Shown: positions 51,700 through 61,785 of the stretch, one piece after another
How positions within the stretch are numbered: position 1 is the stretch's first letter
Layout of the letters: every line of letters begins with the position of its first letter
NCBI RefSeq assembly: GCF_002858745.1
Contig: NZ_PJRO01000003.1
Coordinates: 248,001-312,000 of the forward strand
From: Mesorhizobium loti
GTDB lineage: Bacteria > Pseudomonadota > Alphaproteobacteria > Rhizobiales > Rhizobiaceae
Reading direction: 5' to 3'
Length of the DNA stretch: 64,000 nucleotides
The notes under the pieces: generated by a model
What the model saw: the letters and a program-made list of their open reading frames with translations, nothing else
Databases searched by the model: none
Told to the model about the DNA's origin: nothing
Translations under genes and position numbers: made by a program

Positions 51700-52557
51700 A
51701 TGCTCATCGGTCGACTTGCTACATTGACGGGCCTTGCCGTCGTGACTCTGTTCCTGGCCCAGCCGGCCAGTGCGCTCACGATGGCGGAGTGCAGCACCAA
51801 GTATAATGCGGCGAAGGACGCCGGCACGCTGGCCGGGCAGACCTGGAACCAGTTCCGCAAGGCACAGTGCGGCACCGACGCCAGCGCAGCTGAGGAAGCC
51901 AAGCCTGCCAAAAAGGCCAAGGCTGCCACAGACGACACCAGCAAGCCGGCGAAGAAGGCCGCCGCTGCGAGCGATGACAGCGCCAAAGGCCTGACCGCCA
52001 AGGAATGCTCGGCCAAGTACCAGGCCGCCAAAGCAGCCGGCACGCTGAACGGCTTGAAGTGGAACGACTTCCGCAAGGCCCAATGCGGTCCTGGTGCCAC
52101 TGCTGCGGTCGACACGACCGCCGCTCCGGCCAAGCCTGCCAAGGCTTCAACCAAGGCAGCGGACGCTGCTACGGGCGGCAAGGGCCTGACCATGGCTGAG
52201 TGCTCGACCAAGTATCAGGCCGCCAAGAACGGCGGTACGCTGGGCGGCCAGAAATGGAACGACTTCCGCAAGGCCAATTGCAGCGCTGGCGCCAATGACG
52301 ACGACTCCGTCCCGGCATCTGACGAAGCCACTTACACCAGCGAGCCGGAAACCCCGACCGCGAAAGCTCCAAGCGGCGTCAGGTTCCCGAGCGCGGTTGC
52401 AAAGAAGTATTCTTCAGAGTCTCCCGGCAAGGCGCGCATGCACACCTGCCTCGACCAGTACTATACCGCCAAGGATAACAACGCCCTCGGCGGCCTGAAG
52501 TGGATCCAGAAGGGCGGCGGCTACTACAGCCTTTGCAACGCCCGCCTGAAGAGCTGA
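51700..52557 (+). CDS. exported protein with tandem Cys-pair repeats
   Basis: This encodes 285 residues with a signal peptide ending PASA (~residue 25). Three ~30-residue repeats follow the pattern ECSxKYxAAKxxGTLxGxxWNxFRKAxC (at about 28, 105 and 165). A fourth, divergent copy lies at the C-terminus (HTCLDQYYTAKDNNALGGLKW, then GGGYYSLC). Each repeat has one Cys near each end, suggesting a disulphide. Linkers are Lys/Ala/Asp-rich. GGAGAG lies upstream of ATG 51700. I do not recognise a named family. It is followed by a strong terminator and a paralogue. Confidence 0.75.
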   Translation: MLIGRLATLTGLAVVTLFLAQPASALTMAECSTKYNAAKDAGTLAGQTWNQFRKAQCGTDASAAEEAKPAKKAKAATDDTSKPAKKAAAASDDSAKGLTAKECSAKYQAAKAAGTLNGLKWNDFRKAQCGPGATAAVDTTAAPAKPAKASTKAADAATGGKGLTMAECSTKYQAAKNGGTLGGQKWNDFRKANCSAGANDDDSVPASDEATYTSEPETPTAKAPSGVRFPSAVAKKYSSESPGKARMHTCLDQYYTAKDNNALGGLKWIQKGGGYYSLCNARLKS

Positions 52558-52593
52558 CCGACGCTCTGGCGCCAAGAAAGCGTTAAGTCCAAG

Positions 52594-52629
52594 GAATCGC
52601 GCGAGTTTTGCTCGCGCGATTCTTTTTTT
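52594..52629 (+). terminator. strong rho-independent terminator
   Basis: GAATCGCGCGAG, loop TTTTG, CTCGCGCGATTC followed by TTTTTTT. It separates the two Cys-repeat genes, so they are independent transcripts. Confidence 0.9.
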
Positions 52630-52713
52630 GTCCCGACAGCAAGAATCTTCTGGAACAGAAGTAGAACAAATAGTATACAAACAGCGTTCTACATTCACGC
52701 ATCGGGAGGTTGC

Positions 52714-53304
52714 ATGCGAGTTCTTTACCTGGCGGCCACTGCCGCAACCATCTTGTTTCCACTCGGCGTCATGCCGGCCAGCGCGCTGACGATGAAAGAG
52801 TGCAGCGCCAAGTATCAAGCCGCAAAGGATGCCGACACGCTCAATGGAATGAACTGGACCGCTTTCCGCAAGGCGGAGTGCGGCTCTGACACGGCTGATA
52901 CCGGCGACGCCGCAGGCGCCGCCATCGTAGAGAAGATCGCCTTCGTTTCCTTCAAGGAGTGCGGTGCCCGCTATCAGGAAGCGAAGCGCAACGACGCATT
53001 GAACGGCCGCGGATGGGACGAATACAGGACCGCTGAGTGCGGGCACACGCTGGACAAAAAGGAGGCATCCGCCGACACAGCCTCTTCAAATCCCGCGGAA
53101 GCGCCGGCTGGCGTTACGTTCCCGACTGAAATCGCTGCCGACTTCAAGGACGAAACACCGTCAAAGGCGCGCATGCACTCGTGCCTCAAGCAATATCACG
53201 TCAACAAGGAAGCCGGCACGCTGAGCGGGTTGCGCTGGATTCAGAAGGGTGGCGGCTACTACAGCCTTTGCAGCAAGCGGTTGAAAGGGAGCCAACCAGC
53301 CTGA
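52714..53304 (+). CDS. exported protein with Cys-pair repeats, paralogue
   Basis: This encodes 196 residues. A signal peptide ends MPASA (~residue 24). Two repeats of the same type as the preceding gene follow (KECSAKYQAAKDADTLNGMNW and KECGARYQEAKRNDALNGRGW, each closing EC). The C-terminal module KARMHSCLKQYHVNKEAGTLSG, then GGGYYSLC, is almost the same as in the paralogue. It has one internal repeat fewer. GGGAGG precedes the ATG. It arose by tandem duplication with repeat-number change. Periplasmic or secreted; function unknown. Confidence 0.75.
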   Translation: MRVLYLAATAATILFPLGVMPASALTMKECSAKYQAAKDADTLNGMNWTAFRKAECGSDTADTGDAAGAAIVEKIAFVSFKECGARYQEAKRNDALNGRGWDEYRTAECGHTLDKKEASADTASSNPAEAPAGVTFPTEIAADFKDETPSKARMHSCLKQYHVNKEAGTLSGLRWIQKGGGYYSLCSKRLKGSQPA

Positions 53305-53315
53305 TCCAACCGAAA

Positions 53316-53347
53316 AAGGGCCGCGAAACGCAAGGTTCGCGGCCCTT
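53316..53347 (+). terminator. rho-independent terminator
   Basis: GGGCCGCGAA, loop ACGCAAGG, TTCGCGGCCC followed by TTTCT, after the second Cys-repeat gene. Confidence 0.8.
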
Positions 53348-53416
53348 TCTCTGGCTAACGCATCGATCCGAACCGACGCGCAGATTCAAAGTGGAAGAGC
53401 GTCTTTGCGTGTCCTG

Positions 53417-53490
53417 GAGCAATTCCATCAAAAGTGCGCAGGGGTTTTGCGTCCGGAATTGCGTAGAAACAAAGAATTAGAGCGTTTCCG
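53417..53490. repeat. RIME-like element, copy 6, truncated
   Basis: GAGCAATTCC...GGAATTGC module is present. The second module starts GAGCGTTTCCGCG and stops at the adjoining cytochrome gene, where its closing arm should be. Confidence 0.7.
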
Positions 53491-53492
53491 CG

Positions 53493-54554
53493 TTACCGCA
53501 GCGAAGCGACCCAATCGGCCAGCAATTTGACCGCGTCCGGATCGGCGATATGGCGCCCGAGTTCGGGCATCATGATGCCAGGCGCCGTGCTTTCCACGCG
53601 ATAGGTCAGGATCGACTGATCAGGCTCCCCGGGCACGATATCGAATTCGCGGTCACCCGAACCGCGGCCCGCTGCTGCCGGCCGCTTCAGGACGCCGTAT
53701 CGTACCGGAACATCTTCGCCGGATGTGAGGAACAGCCCGGTATTGCTGGCCGGCCCTTCAGCGCGATGGCAGTGCGCGCAATTGACGTCGAGCCACGTGC
53801 GGGCGCGTTTCTCGAGAGGAGCCGTGACGTCGCGCCAGTCGGCGGCGGCTGGGATTCCCGCAGGTTCGGGCACTCCTGAAAGCAGACCCGCAGCAATCCA
53901 GTGGGCAATCTGGTTCTCGGCTCCACCGGCATAGGCGTAATCGACATTGAGGTTGCGGGCCTTCGGCCCAAGCGGCGTGATCTTGCCGTTGAAAGCATGG
54001 CAAGCCTTGCACTGGTTCTTGTTGGGCACAGAATAGTCGAAGGATAACGGCGCGCCGTCGGTGGCGATCGTCGAGATGGCGACCTTAGCACCCGCAATCT
54101 TCAGCGTCGCGTCGGTCTGCTGGTCGTTCCACAGATAAGCCCAGGCCAGCCAGCCGCCCTCGTGGTGCAACAGGATCCGAGTCTCGACCAGGCGCAGCTT
54201 CTCATCCGGCTTCCTGTAGTCTGCAGGAAAGGCGAAGGTCTTGATCAGCGCCGTACCGATCGGAAAATCAAAAGCCTCGACCGGGTCGTATTTCGCAGCC
54301 TGCCCCTTCGGCAGATAGACAAAGCGGAACTTCTCCGCTCCATCAGAAAACAGCGGCGTCGCCAGCCGGAATGGCACGACTTCAGGTACCGGCGCCTGTT
54401 TTTGCAGATCTTCGAAGAAACGGAACTCGGACAATTGCTTCGGCGGCGTTGTATCAAGAATTGCAGCGTCGGAAACGGCTCGGGCAGGCATGACAAGCGA
54501 GCCGGTCACTGCCAACGCCAAAATCAAAGCCCGTTCCAGCGTGGCAAATTTCAC
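53493..54554 (-). CDS. dihaem c-type cytochrome of the SO2930 type (TIGR03806-like)
   Basis: This encodes 353 residues. A signal peptide ends MPARA. Two haem c motifs are CKACH (middle) and CAHCH (C-terminal third), with distal Met candidates in APGIMMPELG. KQLSEFRFFEDL, PVPEVVPFRLATPLFSDGAEKFRFVYLPKG match the family, which is typically paired with a parallel beta-helix protein. GTG 54554 overlaps the beta-helix stop as GTGA, so translation is coupled. Periplasmic electron transfer is likely; partner enzymes are unknown. Confidence 0.85.
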   Translation of the reverse strand: MKFATLERALILALAVTGSLVMPARAVSDAAILDTTPPKQLSEFRFFEDLQKQAPVPEVVPFRLATPLFSDGAEKFRFVYLPKGQAAKYDPVEAFDFPIGTALIKTFAFPADYRKPDEKLRLVETRILLHHEGGWLAWAYLWNDQQTDATLKIAGAKVAISTIATDGAPLSFDYSVPNKNQCKACHAFNGKITPLGPKARNLNVDYAYAGGAENQIAHWIAAGLLSGVPEPAGIPAAADWRDVTAPLEKRARTWLDVNCAHCHRAEGPASNTGLFLTSGEDVPVRYGVLKRPAAAGRGSGDREFDIVPGEPDQSILTYRVESTAPGIMMPELGRHIADPDAVKLLADWVASLR

Positions 54555-55789
54555 GCCCCGCCATCCTGCGGCAATTTCACCGGCGACGGTTCGGGCAAGC
54601 TTCCCTTGTAGGCCGCAACATCTGTATCCGGCCACCAGCCCCACGGCAGCAGGAGCTGCGAAAGCATCTTCAGATTGACGAAGCTCGTGCCCTCCGCCTC
54701 GTCCACATAGACCTGGTTCTCGGCGGACACCCAGCTGAGATATTCGGGAATCCTTGTCACCCCGTCCCAGACAATATCCGGTACAGGTGTGCCGGAAATA
54801 TCCGTGATCATCTTGCCCACCTCGCCATCAGGCGCATTGCCGCCTTCGCCATAGGTGTTGCCGTGCACGAACACGCCCCGCGGTACGAACATGTAGTTCT
54901 TGTCGTCGTAATCCTTGGGGTAGGCGCCGATCAGCACATGCGTGGTGCCGTTGCCGGACAGACGGTTGCCGAACACATGCACATTGCGGTTCGCCATCAC
55001 CATGATGCCGGTACCTTTCGGCACCATGGCGACCGTATTGCCCTTCGGTGCGAAATTCGCCGTGTCGTTGTCGACGACGTCATTGTCGAAGACACGGATG
55101 TCGTGGCCACCTTGCACCGGCAAGTTGGGCAGATCGAACACGAGGATGCCGCCGGTATTGTGGGTCGCGACATTCTTGTAGACGTCGGCGCGCATCGAAT
55201 TCTCGATCTCGATACCGGCGACGTTGTACTCGGCCCTCGAATTACGCACGACGACGCCTTCACTTTGGCCAACATAGATGCCGGCATCGGAAGCGCCACG
55301 CACGGTCACCGCGTCGATCAGCACATTTTTTGAGGAAACCGGATAGACACCGTAGGAACCGTTTTTCTCGTTCGGCCCGTTTGTCCATTCGACGCGCAGA
55401 TTGCGGAACGTGATCTGGTCCGAACCTTTGGATTTCACGCCGTCGCCCTTGGCATCCTCGACGGCGAAGTTTTCCAGCACAACGCGATCCGAGGTGACGA
55501 GCAGCCCCTCGCCCGAACCGGTCTGGCCTTTCAGTGAAAGGATCGTCTGATCCGGCCCGGCGCCCTTCACGGTCACGTCGTCAACGTCGAGCGACAGGCC
55601 TTCCGTAAGTTCGATACGGCCCGCCCCGATCGCCACCGTGTCGCCCGGCTGCGCCGAAATCAGCGCCTCGACGAGCTTTTCCGCTGCGCCATCACCGGCG
55701 GTAACGGCAATCTCGGCGGCTGACGCGTGTCCGGCCAGGAAGACCCCACCCGCAAGAAACAATGCTGCCCGCACCTGCTTAAAACGCAT
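54551..55789 (-). CDS. exported parallel beta-helix repeat protein (TIGR03805-like)
   Basis: This encodes 412 residues. A signal peptide ends GHASA (~residue 24). Successive beta-helix coils are visible (VVLENFAVEDAKGDGVKSKG, ITFRNLRVEW, VLIDAVTVRGASDAGIYVGQS, VVVRNSRAEYNVAGIEIEN). The fold is that of pectate-lyase-like proteins, but no polysaccharide-lyase residues can be assigned. It is the first gene of the two-gene unit with the dihaem cytochrome and is divergent from a TetR regulator, with a palindrome between them. Confidence 0.85.
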   Translation of the reverse strand: MRFKQVRAALFLAGGVFLAGHASAAEIAVTAGDGAAEKLVEALISAQPGDTVAIGAGRIELTEGLSLDVDDVTVKGAGPDQTILSLKGQTGSGEGLLVTSDRVVLENFAVEDAKGDGVKSKGSDQITFRNLRVEWTNGPNEKNGSYGVYPVSSKNVLIDAVTVRGASDAGIYVGQSEGVVVRNSRAEYNVAGIEIENSMRADVYKNVATHNTGGILVFDLPNLPVQGGHDIRVFDNDVVDNDTANFAPKGNTVAMVPKGTGIMVMANRNVHVFGNRLSGNGTTHVLIGAYPKDYDDKNYMFVPRGVFVHGNTYGEGGNAPDGEVGKMITDISGTPVPDIVWDGVTRIPEYLSWVSAENQVYVDEAEGTSFVNLKMLSQLLLPWGWWPDTDVAAYKGSLPEPSPVKLPQDGGA

Positions 55790-55857
55790 CGCCCTCTCCC
55801 TGCGCAGCGTCGATTTGTCGAAACAATGCGCCCGCGCTGGACAGCTGTCAATAAAGA

Positions 55858-55870
55858 TGAAACTGTTTCA
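55858..55870. promoter_or_regulatory. predicted TetR operator
   Basis: TGAAAC, T, GTTTCA: a perfect inverted repeat directly upstream of the TetR start (55874). It lies in the 84-bp region divergent from the beta-helix/cytochrome unit. Confidence 0.55.
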
Positions 55871-55873
55871 GTT

Positions 55874-56524
55874 ATGGATCGGCCAACTGTCCGCGCAAAG
55901 CCTATCGAACCGCGCCAGCGCCGCGCGCTGAGGACGCGCGCTGCGTTGCTTGAAGCCGTGGAGGTTATGGTTGCGACCGAGGGACACGACGCGGTAACGA
56001 CGACCCGCATCGCTACGGAAACCGGTGTCGCGGTGGGCACCATCTATCGTTATTTCCTCGATCGTGACGCCCTGCTGCTCGCCGCCTATGAAGCGACGGT
56101 TGCGCGCATCGTTGCGCAATGTCTGGCAGCGATCGAGACGTTGCCCCTGGATCTCCCGGCGACCGACGCCGCACGCATTCTTCTCTCGCATTATCTGGAA
56201 GCAGCTGATTCCATTCCTGCCCATACCGGCCTGCTCGCGGCAATGCGGTCAATTCGCCCCATCGAGGCAGACCAGCAAGCCGATGCCCAGACAGGCATCA
56301 CTGGCAACCTGCTCGCGCCTTTCCTTGTACGCTACGTGCCAGGCTCAGAAAACCTTGAGCCGGTGCGGCTGCGCTTTCTGACCGTGCTGGTCAGCACGAT
56401 GGTCGACCTCTACCTCGTCACAAGCGACGGCACCGGCCGCGCCCGCCTGCGAGACGAGATCGAGGCACACGTAGAATTGATGGTGAAGCGGATTGGCCAG
56501 AGCAATTCCAGCAAAAGTGCGTAG
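55874..56524 (+). CDS. TetR-family regulator with repeat-derived C-terminus
   Basis: This encodes 216 residues. The helix-turn-helix is TRAALLEAVEVMVATEGHDAVTTTRIATETGVAVGTIYRYFLDRDALL. The last nine codons (GQSNSSKSA) lie within a RIME-like repeat (from 56499), so the stop codon and C-terminus are supplied by the repeat. ATG 55874 is chosen since the palindrome 55858-55870 would otherwise be coding. It probably represses the divergent beta-helix/dihaem cytochrome genes. Confidence 0.8.
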   Translation: MDRPTVRAKPIEPRQRRALRTRAALLEAVEVMVATEGHDAVTTTRIATETGVAVGTIYRYFLDRDALLLAAYEATVARIVAQCLAAIETLPLDLPATDAARILLSHYLEAADSIPAHTGLLAAMRSIRPIEADQQADAQTGITGNLLAPFLVRYVPGSENLEPVRLRFLTVLVSTMVDLYLVTSDGTGRARLRDEIEAHVELMVKRIGQSNSSKSA

Positions 56525-56602
56525 CGGTTTTGCGCCCGGAATTGCGTACAAACAAGGAGATGAGCATTGGTGGCGATCCTGTTTTCGCCGGAATGCTCTA
56601 GA
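56499..56602. repeat. RIME-like element, copy 7, overlapping a coding end
   Basis: AGAGCAATTCCAGCAAAAGTG...CCGGAATTGC begins inside the TetR gene. A variant second module, GAGCATTGG...CCGGAATGCTC, ends 11 bp before the antiporter gene's stop. Confidence 0.75.
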
Positions 56603-56613
56603 CGTCAGCATCA

Positions 56614-58178
56614 TCAGGCAGAAGCGTTTCGACCCGCAGCACTGAGTTCGGCCCAATCGAGTTCCTCTTCCAATACATGGAATGCATCGTCGCCGATGAC
56701 GAAAGTTCGCCTGAGTTCGATGGCGCGGGCGCGGGCGGCGGTGATGGCCTGAAGCCGTAAGGCGCCTCCGGGCAGACCAGCCGCCGGCTCGTCGCCGACC
56801 TCGCACAGCTCGACAATCGCACCGTATTCCTTACGCAGCAGCTTCGCGGCGAGACTGTCTTCCTGCCCGATGGAGGCCATTGCGGCCTTGTAAGCTTGGA
56901 CGCGTCCGTATCGCACCTCCCGTCCGACGGGGTCGTTGTCGGACAGCCCAAGCCACAAGATCAGCGGTTTCAATGTCAGCCCTTGCAGCACCAGCGTGCC
57001 AAACACCACGGCAAAGGCGGTGAACAGGATCAGGTCGCGATAAGGGAAAGGTGTCCCGTCGCGCAGCACCTCAGGTATGGAGAAAGCTGCAGCAAGGGTA
57101 ACGATGCCTCGCATACCGGCCCAGGAAATTGCGATCCCGCCCTCGCGTGTTGGTCGAGCCATCGGCCGGGGCGGATTGAAACCATGGCGCTCGATGCGCC
57201 AGCGGATCAGCTTATTGTAGCTCATGACCCATGCGAAGCGCGTGAGAACGACGACAGCAAGGACAGTCGCCGCGAACAGCACGTAATTGCCTCGCATATC
57301 AGGCGTCAACCGCTCCCAGATCGGACCGATCTGCATGCCGATCAGCACAAAGGCCATGGCGTTGAGGATGAAGACAACAGCCTCCCACACTGCATAGACC
57401 GGCACCCGCAGCCTGGCCGGCATATTTTGCCCGCGCGTATTGGCTATGGTCATCGCGTAGACAACGATCGTCAGGATGCCGGAAAGGCCGATCGCCTCGG
57501 CGGCGATCCAGACGCCGAATGTGACGGTGAACTGGACGATGATCGAGGTCGGGAAATCCTCGAACCGTATCGCCGGGGTGAGCAGACGCGCCAGTACATA
57601 TCCCGCCGCCACACTCCCAAAGATCGTCAGCAGGAAAACCGGGGTGCCACTCGATAACGAAAGCCCGCCACCAGCACCGCAATGATGGCCAGCTTGTAAA
57701 GCAGCAGCGCGCTGGCGTCGTTGAGCAGGCTTTCGCCTTCGAGGATCTTCAACAGCCGATGCGGCAGGTTGACCTGCCGCATGACGGCTGATGCTGCGGC
57801 AGCGTCGGGCGGTGCGACGATGGCGCCGAGCGCGACCGCGACAGCCCAGGACATGTCCGGTACCAGCCAGCGTGCCGCCAGAGCCACGGTGAGCGTGGTC
57901 AGCCCCACCGCCATCAGCGCAAGGCCGGCTACGGGAAGCCAGTTGTCGCGAAGATCGCGCAGCGAGGTGTCGTAAGCGGAATCGACCAGCACCGGCGCCA
58001 CGAACAGAGTGAGCGCCAGATGCGGATCAAGTGTCCATTCCGGACTGCCGGGCAGGAACGGGATCAACGCGCCGCCACCGGCCAGAAAGATCGGATAGGG
58101 CACGCCAAGCCGTCGCGCCAGCGCCGAAAGCAGCGCGGCGCCGAGCAAAAGAGCAATGATCCATTCAAATGTCTGCAT
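56614..58178 (-). pseudogene. CPA1-type Na+/H+ antiporter, frameshifted
   Basis: The 5' part (58178 to ~57665) reads MQTFEWIIALLLGAALLSALARR and contains FVAPVLVDSAYDTSLRD and LGAIVAPPDAAAASAV, the NhaP/CPA1 pore region with its Asp residues. It then runs out of frame as VAGFRYRVAPRFSC-stop. A second frame continues with the expected LSLSSGTPVFLLTIFG and SVAAGYVLARLL and stays open to 56614 with the remaining helices and a soluble tail. One base appears missing near 57662-57672. The whole would be about 520 residues, normal for the family. Either a recent lesion or a sequencing error. Confidence 0.75.
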
Positions 58179-58324
58179 GGCCGGGCAGTCCGTGTCCGCT
58201 TCCGGCGACAATAGCGACGATTGCAGGACTCGTCTTTAGTTGCAGCGACCTCAGGCATTTCGGGCTCAAGACTGCCCTTCGAACATCTCGAGGGCCTTGG
58301 AGCGCCGTGCGTCCATTCGGACAC

Positions 58325-58363
58325 CCAAAAAAGCAAATGCCGCGACAACGTCGCGGCATTTGC
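58325..58363 (-). terminator. strong terminator of ftsH
   Basis: GCAAATGCCGCGAC and GTCGCGGCATTTGC are perfect 14-bp arms with a 3-base loop. On the minus strand they are followed by TTTTTTGGG, just beyond the ftsH stop. Confidence 0.9.
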
Positions 58364-58381
58364 AATCGATCCAATCCGATC

Positions 58382-60316
<1,935 letters not shown>

Positions 60317-60417
60317 CGATTGTCCCGTTGGCACCCATTGTCGGGCGCAGATACTGAAGAGTTGGGCCTAACATAGGGAGCGCGCTCCCCCTTGCCAAGC
60401 ATAAGAACATGGCTCGG

Positions 60418-61785
60418 TTAAGCATTAGCGCTCGCTTTGGAACCGGCAGGCATTTTCAGCGGCGACCTTGGAATGGGGGCTGCGCCGACAAGAGCGGAGG
60501 CCGCGCACGCAACTTTCAGGTCGAAGCCGGACAGGAACCGCGCGAAGGGCGCAACAACGGGCGTGGCTGTTGCACCCGGCAGATCGCCGGATTCGCCCAG
60601 CATACCGATGCAGATGGCGTGTCGCCAAAGCGCCGGCTCCACGGCAAGGGCGGCGCGAAACAGGCTCGCCGGAACGTCCTCGCCGACCAGGCCGGCGGCT
60701 TTGTGAGCCCCTTCGCGACCGAACGGAGCGATCACGTGATCGTCTGCGCCGTTATTGAACGTGATGCGATAGCGTCCATCCCAAAGGCTTCCATCCGATG
60801 GTGTTGCCGGCGCTGGAAGGCCACGCGCCTCGCGGTGAAGAAAGATGCCGACGCGACGCGTATCGATTACCGTCCGCGACAATGTAGCGCGACCCGTACC
60901 CGCCGATACCATCGCGAAAAGATCAGCAACGCGGGCGCCGTCGGGCAGAAAAGACATACCACCGACGACGGCAAGCAGGGTGCGCAAAGCCTGTAGTGCG
61001 GCCGGTCGGTCGACTTCGAGCGCGAATGCAGCGTCAAGGCGGATCAGGCCTCGGGTCGATCGACTCGCGTAGCGGTCAATCAGAACGGCAGCGCGATGGC
61101 TAAGGTCTTCGCGTTCACGCGCAGCTCTACCCGCGATCACCAGAAGATCCTCGATGCGATTTTCGTTCTCAGCGAGTGTAGCGCGCACACGCGGCCGCTC
61201 GAAGGTCTGGTCGAGGTTGGTCGGGTCGTCGATCCATCCGAGACCACGCGCCGTGAGCAATGCACGCAAGGCTGAACGTCGCTCCGCCAGCACTGGGCGC
61301 AGAATCCAGATGTCGCCTTCATAAAGGGTCGCAGGTGCCATGCCGGCAAGACCAGGCCCTTCGTCTCGCGCTTGCCGCATCTCAATGGTCTCGGCCTGAT
61401 CGTCGGCTGTATGGCCGGTCACGACGATATCCAGCCCTTCGTCCCGGGCGACATCGGCAAGCAGCCGGTAGCGCGCCTCGCGGGCGGCCGCAGGAACGCC
61501 GATCGAGGGCTTGGCGCCTTCCCAGGCAACGATACGATGAGCAATACCCAGTTGCGCGCAAAGGCCGGCAACGACCTGCGCTTCCTTGGTGGAAGCAGGA
61601 CGCAGGGCATGATCCACGGTGACGGCAATGAGCCGCGCCGAAGGCAGAAAACGGTTGAAATGATCCTTGAGGAGAATAAGCAGCGCGGTCGAGTCACTGC
61701 CGCCTGAGATGGCGGCTACGGCGCCTTGGCCGAAATCGATCCGCGAGAAAACTCTGGCTGCGGGCAACGAACCCGCTTGTTGCAT
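60418..61785 (-). CDS. tilS: tRNA(Ile)-lysidine synthase
   Basis: This encodes 455 residues. The PP-loop SGGSDS is at 27-32 (AISGGSDSTALLILL), and VTGHTADDQAETIEMRQARDEGPGLAGM follows. The enzyme converts the CAU anticodon of tRNA-Ile2 to lysidine-AU, an essential step. ATG 61785 overlaps the cpoB stop (TGATG), so the genes are translationally coupled; GTG 61791 is the alternative. The C-terminal domain is compact and divergent, as often in alphaproteobacteria. Confidence 0.9.
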   Translation of the reverse strand: MQQAGSLPAARVFSRIDFGQGAVAAISGGSDSTALLILLKDHFNRFLPSARLIAVTVDHALRPASTKEAQVVAGLCAQLGIAHRIVAWEGAKPSIGVPAAAREARYRLLADVARDEGLDIVVTGHTADDQAETIEMRQARDEGPGLAGMAPATLYEGDIWILRPVLAERRSALRALLTARGLGWIDDPTNLDQTFERPRVRATLAENENRIEDLLVIAGRAAREREDLSHRAAVLIDRYASRSTRGLIRLDAAFALEVDRPAALQALRTLLAVVGGMSFLPDGARVADLFAMVSAGTGRATLSRTVIDTRRVGIFLHREARGLPAPATPSDGSLWDGRYRITFNNGADDHVIAPFGREGAHKAAGLVGEDVPASLFRAALAVEPALWRHAICIGMLGESGDLPGATATPVVAPFARFLSGFDLKVACAASALVGAAPIPRSPLKMPAGSKASANA

